11,877 bases of DNA, taken from positions 1-11,877 of the forward strand of contig CAMLQP010000068.1 in assembly GCA_946482115.1 (NCBI GenBank). Reading direction: 5' to 3'. Each line of letters begins with the position of its first letter. The first letter of the stretch is position 1. Under the pieces are notes generated by a model. It had not been told where the DNA came from. It worked only from the letters and a program-made list of their open reading frames with translations, and searched no databases. The stretch is from an uncultured Comamonadaceae bacterium. GTDB taxonomy: Bacteria; Pseudomonadota; Gammaproteobacteria; Burkholderiales; Burkholderiaceae. Positions 8,463 to 11,877 of this stretch are shown piece after piece. Position numbers and translations under genes: made by a program.

Positions 8463-10137
8463 AACCCTTGCAACGCCCCCGCGCCGGTGGCGCGCCTGGC
8501 TGGCCGGTGCAGGCCGCGCGGCCCTGGTCGCAGGCCTGTGCTGGATGGGCTGGGACCTCGCCATGGCCCAGCAGGCCAGCACCAGCACGAGTGCCAACGC
8601 CAACGTCGACGCCACCAGCCTCTTCGCCACCCACTGCGCCAGTTGCCACGGCGCGCAGCGCACGGGCGGCATGGGCCCGGCCCTGCTGCCCGAAAGCCTG
8701 GCCCGCCTGCCCGCGGCCGAGGCGCTGCGCGTCATCGCCCAGGGCCGCACGGCCACGCAGATGCCGGCCTTTGCCGGCCTGCTCTCGCCCGCCGAGATCC
8801 AGGCGCTGGGCGCGTTCATCCGCACCCCGGTGCTGCCCGCGCCGCGCTGGACGGAGGACGACATCCGCGCCTCGCGCGAATTCCACCCCGCACCGGCGGA
8901 CGAGCCCGCCACGCCACTGTGGCCAGCGGACCCGATGAACCTTTTCGTGGTGGTGGAAGGCGGCGACCACCATGTGAGCCTGCTCGACGGCGACCGCCTG
9001 GAAGTCATCACCCGCTTTGCCAGCCGCTTTGCGCTGCACGGGGGCCCGAAGTTCTCGCCGGATGGGCGGTACGTGTACTTCGGCTCACGCGATGGCTGGA
9101 TCACCAAGTACGACCTGTACCGCCTGCGCGTGGTGGCCGAGGTGCGCGCAGGCCTCAACATGCGCAATGTGGCCGTGAGCGGCGACGGGCGCTGGGTGAT
9201 GGCCGCCAACTACCTGCCGCACACGCTGGCCCTGTTCGACAGCGACCTGCAACTGGTGCGCACCTACGACGCACGCACGCTGGACGGCAAGCGAAGCTCC
9301 CGCGTGTCGGCGGTGTACGACGCCGCGCCGCGCAAGAGCTTCGTGGTGGCGCTCAAGGACATTCCGGAGATCTGGGAGATCTCGTACGACCCGCAGGCCG
9401 CCCCCATCCACGACGGCCTGGTGCACGACTACAAGATGGGCGAGGCCATTGCCAAGCCCGGCTACCTGGGCGTGCGCCGCACGCCGCTCGATGAGCCGCT
9501 GGACGACTTCTTCTTCGACCAGAGCTACCGCCACGTGCTGGGCGCCACGCGCCCCAAGGACGCGGCCCCGGCCGCTGCGCAGGATGGCAAGACCGCCGCC
9601 GCGCCGGCCACCGCGCAAGTGGTCAACCTGGACGTGCGCCGCAAGATTGCCGACCTGCCCATTGCCGGCATGCCGCACCTGGGCTCGGGCATCACCTTTG
9701 CCTGGCAGGGCACCACGGTGCTGGCCTCGCCCAACCTGCAGGGCGGCAGCATCGACGTGATCGACATGACCACCTGGAAGCCCGTGGCCAGCATCCCCAC
9801 GCCGGGGCCCGGCTTCTTCATGCGCAGCCACGAGAACACGCCCTACGCCTGGACGGACTCGATGATGAGCGCCACGGCCAAGGACACGCTCACCATCATC
9901 GACAAGGCCACGCTGCAACCCGTGGCCACCGTGCGCGAGCCGGGCAAGACGCTGGCGCACATCGAGTTCACGCGCGACGGCCGGCTGGCGCTGGCCAGCG
10001 TGTGGGAGATGCAGGGCGCCCTCATCGTGTACGACGCCGCGACGTTCAAGGAGGTCAAGCGCCTGCCCATGAGCAAGCCCGTGGGCAAGTACAACGTGTG
10101 GAACAAGATCACGCGCTCGGAAGGGACTTCGCATTGA
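8455..10137 (+). CDS. nirN: NirN, periplasmic dihydro-heme d1 dehydrogenase (cytochrome c plus d1-type propeller)
   Basis: A 560-residue NirS paralogue. After a signal peptide (hydrophobic about 15-37, cleavage near AMAQQ) comes a low-complexity Ser/Thr/Asn/Ala stretch (41-54). A cytochrome c domain follows, with CASCH at 61-65 and possible axial Met103 (TQMPAF), then a d1-type beta-propeller from about 160. His195 (FALHGGPKFSPDG) aligns with the NirS d1 axial His, and His408 (GMPHLGSG) with one distal His. The other NirS distal His has no clear counterpart. NirN in P. aeruginosa introduces the acrylate double bond of heme d1 and can hand d1 to NirS. An Ala-rich insert (about 364-388) interrupts the propeller. 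GGGAG (8443-8447) lies 7 bases before the ATG, which overlaps nirJ by 8 bases; the stop overlaps the proposed norE TTG start. Confidence 0.93.
   Translation: MPETLATPPRRWRAWLAGAGRAALVAGLCWMGWDLAMAQQASTSTSANANVDATSLFATHCASCHGAQRTGGMGPALLPESLARLPAAEALRVIAQGRTATQMPAFAGLLSPAEIQALGAFIRTPVLPAPRWTEDDIRASREFHPAPADEPATPLWPADPMNLFVVVEGGDHHVSLLDGDRLEVITRFASRFALHGGPKFSPDGRYVYFGSRDGWITKYDLYRLRVVAEVRAGLNMRNVAVSGDGRWVMAANYLPHTLALFDSDLQLVRTYDARTLDGKRSSRVSAVYDAAPRKSFVVALKDIPEIWEISYDPQAAPIHDGLVHDYKMGEAIAKPGYLGVRRTPLDEPLDDFFFDQSYRHVLGATRPKDAAPAAAQDGKTAAAPATAQVVNLDVRRKIADLPIAGMPHLGSGITFAWQGTTVLASPNLQGGSIDVIDMTTWKPVASIPTPGPGFFMRSHENTPYAWTDSMMSATAKDTLTIIDKATLQPVATVREPGKTLAHIEFTRDGRLALASVWEMQGALIVYDAATFKEVKRLPMSKPVGKYNVWNKITRSEGTSH
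10119..10126 (+). promoter_or_regulatory. Ribosome binding site supporting a TTG start for norE
   Basis: GGAAGGGA lies 7 bases before a TTG at 10134-10136 that overlaps the nirN stop as TTGA. The first in-frame ATG (10149) has only GC-rich bases in front of it. This spacing favours the TTG as the true start. Confidence 0.55.
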
Positions 10138-10724
10138 GCGGCGCCGCAATGTCCCGGGCCACCGCCGCACCGCCGCGCCTGGTGGGCGACCTGGTGGTGT
10201 GGCTGCTGGTGCTGGCCGAGCTGCTCACCTTCGGCATCCTGTTTGCCGCCTTTGCCTTTGCGCGCCTGCGCGAGCCCGCGCTGTTCGCGGCGGGCCAGGC
10301 CACGCTGGACCTGTCCACCGGCGCCACCAACACCGTGCTGCTGGTGTCCGCCAGCTGGTGCGCGGCGCGCAGTGTGCAGGCCGTGCGGGCCGGCCGCTCG
10401 CGCCAGGGGGCGCGCTGGCTGCTGGGCGCGCTGGCGTGCGGCTGCGGCTTTCTGGTGTTCAAGAGCCTGGAATACGCACACAAGTGGCGCGAGGGCATCG
10501 ACGTGGCCGAGAACACGTTCTACCTGCTGTACGTGATGCTCACGGGCTTTCACTTCCTGCACGCCGCCGTGGGCTGCATCATCTTTGCCGTGCTGTGGGC
10601 GCCCACGCGGCGCGGGGCCTACGGGCCGCAGCAGTGCCACGCCCTGGAGACGGGCGCCGTGTTCTGGCACATGGTGGATCTCTTGTGGATGGTGCTCTTC
10701 CCACTGGTCTACGTGCTGCGATGA
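10134..10724 (+). CDS. norE: NorE, cytochrome c oxidase subunit III-like protein
   Basis: A membrane protein of 196 residues (191 if the ATG at 10149 is used) with five predicted transmembrane helices at about 19-43, 64-84, 95-112, 128-155 and 172-194. The segments LVFKSLEYAHKW, LTGFHFLHAAVGCIIF and AVFWHMVDLLWMVLFPLVYV are typical of the heme-copper oxidase subunit III family, and the short five-helix form next to nor genes matches NorE. NorE is not needed for NO reductase catalysis but in other denitrifiers improves NO reduction capacity; its mechanism is unknown. TTG is chosen because of the strong ribosome site and overlap with the nirN stop. It is followed closely by norF. The position inside the nir transcript, before norCB, suggests co-expression with both reductases. 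Confidence 0.85.
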   Translation: MSGAAMSRATAAPPRLVGDLVVWLLVLAELLTFGILFAAFAFARLREPALFAAGQATLDLSTGATNTVLLVSASWCAARSVQAVRAGRSRQGARWLLGALACGCGFLVFKSLEYAHKWREGIDVAENTFYLLYVMLTGFHFLHAAVGCIIFAVLWAPTRRGAYGPQQCHALETGAVFWHMVDLLWMVLFPLVYVLR

Positions 10725-10728
10725 GGAT
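10723..10728 (+). promoter_or_regulatory. Probable ribosome binding site of norF
   Basis: GAGGAT lies 4 bases before the ATG at 10733. The ATG at 10721, which overlaps the norE stop as ATGA, has no such site in front. This favours the downstream start, but coupling from norE could also serve the upstream one. Confidence 0.4.
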
Positions 10729-10732
10729 CTGG

Positions 10733-11005
10733 ATGAAACACCCCCACCGCCGCACCAACGCCATCTGGCTGGCCCTGCTGGCCGCCACGGCCCTCACCAC
10801 CTGGCTGGGCGAACGCGCCGGCGCGCAAGGCCTGGGCACCGGCGCGGCCGTGGTGGTGATGGCCCTGTCCGCCGGCAAGGGCTGCCTCATCGTGCTGGAC
10901 TACATGGAGCTGCGCCACGCCCCCGCGCTGTGGCGCCGGCTGCTGCTGGGCTGGCTGGCAGCGGTGGTGCTGCTGGTGCTGGCGGCAACCCTGTGGCCGC
11001 GCTAG
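10733..11005 (+). CDS. norF: NorF, small cytochrome c oxidase subunit IV-like membrane protein
   Basis: A 90-residue membrane protein (94 if begun at ATG 10721) with three hydrophobic segments at about 10-26, 35-57 and 67-87. The central GKGCLIVLDYMELRHAP is the hallmark of prokaryotic cytochrome c oxidase subunit IV-like proteins, including NorF. NorE and NorF usually occur together next to norCB; NorF is reported to influence NO reductase activity in Paracoccus, and its biochemical role is unclear. It is the last gene of the long tightly packed series that begins at nirM; the 196-base gap after it carries a fresh promoter for norC. Identification rests on the motif, size and neighbours. Confidence 0.82.
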   Translation: MKHPHRRTNAIWLALLAATALTTWLGERAGAQGLGTGAAVVVMALSAGKGCLIVLDYMELRHAPALWRRLLLGWLAAVVLLVLAATLWPR

Positions 11006-11030
11006 CCAGTCAGCCAGCACCTGCACCGTC

Positions 11031-11090
11031 ACTATCAAATCAATAGCTGCTTGCGCTTGCTGCACAAGCGCTGGGGGCCGTTTTTGCTTG
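11031..11090 (+). repeat. Hairpin-forming intergenic element after norF
   Basis: GCGCTTG (11053-11059) and CAAGCGC (11065-11071) form a perfect 7-base-pair stem with loop CTGCA. CTAT...ATAG precedes it at about 11032-11046, and a GGGGGCC stretch then five T's (11081-11085) follow. This layout (AATAGCTGC, a GCGCTTG hairpin, GGCC, T-run) resembles an abundant small intergenic repeat I recall from Comamonadaceae; no second copy occurs in this window to prove it. The hairpin followed by T's could also work as a weak terminator after norF, although nine bases separate stem and T-run. Confidence 0.5.
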
Positions 11091-11126
11091 AAGTCTTCGC
11101 ACAGCAAAACCGGGGGCAGCTGCGCA

Positions 11127-11148
11127 TTCCTTGAACCGGTTCAAGGAA
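11127..11148. promoter_or_regulatory. FNR/DNR-type palindromic operator upstream of norC
   Basis: A fully self-complementary 22-base palindrome, arms TTCCTTGAACC and GGTTCAAGGAA. The core TTGAA-N4-TTCAA (11131-11144) is identical in both half-sites to the core between nirE and nirS, and the central 18 bases of the two sites differ at a single position. Its centre lies about 64 bases before the norC ATG. It would fall in frame inside an N-terminally extended norC, which is one reason to reject that extension. Binding by a DNR/NnrR or FNR family activator is inferred. Confidence 0.82.
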
Positions 11149-11169
11149 AAAAGCCGAGCAAATTGGGAG

Positions 11170-11177
11170 GATATAGC
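11170..11177 (+). promoter_or_regulatory. Possible -10 element of the norC promoter
   Basis: GATATAGC sits about 36 bases downstream of the centre of the palindrome, close to where a -10 box would be for a class II FNR/CRP-type activator binding near -41.5 to -46. It is the only AT-rich hexamer in this stretch. The transcription start would be near 11179-11184, a leader of about 20 bases. Confidence 0.4.
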
Positions 11178-11187
11178 CGTCCATTTC

Positions 11188-11195
11188 AAGGAGGG
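11188..11195 (+). promoter_or_regulatory. Strong ribosome binding site of norC
   Basis: AAGGAGGG lies 6 bases before the ATG at 11202. It fixes the norC start within a longer open frame that begins at 11088. Confidence 0.85.
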
Positions 11196-11201
11196 CTTCG
11201 A

Positions 11202-11636
11202 ATGAGCCAATCACACAGCGGGTTCACCAAGCAGATGGCCCGCAACATGTTCTACGGGGGCACGGTGTTCTTCGCCCTGCTGTTTGCCGCCATTGTGTTC
11301 GACAGCGAGCGCCGCATTCCGGAGCGCTCCAACGCCCAGGCCATCACCCCGGCCGTGGTGGCGGGCAAGAAGATCTGGGAGACGCGCAACTGCATCGGCT
11401 GCCACACCCTGCTGGGCGAAGGCGCGTACTTTGCGCCCGAGCTGGGCAATGTCTACCAGCGCCGCGGCCCGGACTTCATCAAGGCGTGGATCAAGGCCCA
11501 GCCCACGGGCGCGCCGCACCGCCGCCAGATGCCGCAGTTCAACCTCACCGACCAGCAGCTCGATGACCTCGTGGAGTTCCTCAAGTGGACGGGCGAGATC
11601 AACACCGAGAAGTGGCCACCCAACATCGAAGGCTGA
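11202..11636 (+). CDS. norC: Nitric oxide reductase subunit C (cytochrome c subunit of cNOR)
   Basis: A 144-residue membrane-anchored cytochrome c. One N-terminal transmembrane helix (about 17-33) acts as an uncleaved anchor. The periplasmic heme domain carries CIGCH at 64-68, GEGAYFAPELGNVY (72-85) and the axial methionine Met110 in RRQMPQFNLTD, all standard for NorC. It receives electrons from small cytochromes and passes them to heme b in NorB. The start is set by AAGGAGGG at 11188-11195; the 38 extra in-frame codons upstream would run through the operator palindrome and the probable promoter. norB begins 15 bases after the stop. Expression is probably induced with nirS through the shared operator type, while read-through from norF may add to it. 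Confidence 0.97.
   Translation: MSQSHSGFTKQMARNMFYGGTVFFALLFAAIVFDSERRIPERSNAQAITPAVVAGKKIWETRNCIGCHTLLGEGAYFAPELGNVYQRRGPDFIKAWIKAQPTGAPHRRQMPQFNLTDQQLDDLVEFLKWTGEINTEKWPPNIEG

Positions 11637-11877
<241 letters not shown>

Noticed and set aside
11088..11201. N-terminal extension of norC by 38 codons.
   Set aside because: It would translate through the FNR/DNR-type palindrome and the likely promoter, and the ATG at 11202 has an excellent ribosome site and begins a normal NorC sequence.

Overview
This GC-rich window is a denitrification cluster. It encodes cytochrome cd1 nitrite reductase (NirS), nearly all of the dedicated heme d1 assembly pathway, and the start of the cytochrome c-dependent nitric oxide reductase. 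Gene content, protein similarity by eye, and two intergenic elements that resemble repeats I associate with Comamonadaceae suggest a denitrifying betaproteobacterium (Burkholderiales, Comamonadaceae; Acidovorax-like). That placement is an inference from the sequence, not a database match.

Layout. Positions 1-392 hold the 3' end of a P-type cation ATPase, unrelated to denitrification. It converges on nirE (minus strand, 464-1300), the uroporphyrinogen III methyltransferase that starts the heme d1 branch. A 201-base divergent region (1301-1501) carries a 22-base palindrome of the FNR/DNR class. From it runs one long plus-strand cluster: nirS, nirM (cytochrome c551 type), nirC, nirF, a fused nirDL, nirG, nirH, nirJ, nirN, norE and norF. 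From nirC to norE neighbours overlap or are one base apart, and norF follows closely. A 196-base gap (11006-11201) holds a hairpin repeat and a second 22-base FNR/DNR-type palindrome. It is followed by norC and the first 75 codons of norB, which runs off the window.

How the genes work together. NirE makes precorrin-2, which other enzymes outside the window turn into siroheme. NirDL, NirG and NirH are siroheme decarboxylase family proteins that give 12,18-didecarboxysiroheme. The radical SAM enzyme NirJ removes two propionates on the way to the oxo groups. NirF and NirC act in the periplasm on late intermediates, and NirN is the dihydro-heme d1 dehydrogenase. Finished d1 goes into NirS, which reduces nitrite to NO using electrons from small cytochromes such as NirM. 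NorCB, supported by the accessory membrane proteins NorE and NorF, then reduces NO to N2O. The nearly identical palindromes before nirE/nirS and norC imply that NO production and NO removal are switched on together.

Most of the window is a recognisable, known system. The points most worth a second look are the matched TTGAA-type operator pair, tandem strong hairpins between nirS and nirM, the divergent placement of nirE, the duplicated NirD-L/NirG-H architecture, the shared histidine pattern across NirS, NirF and NirN, and a probable TTG start for norE. I do not see an undescribed system here.
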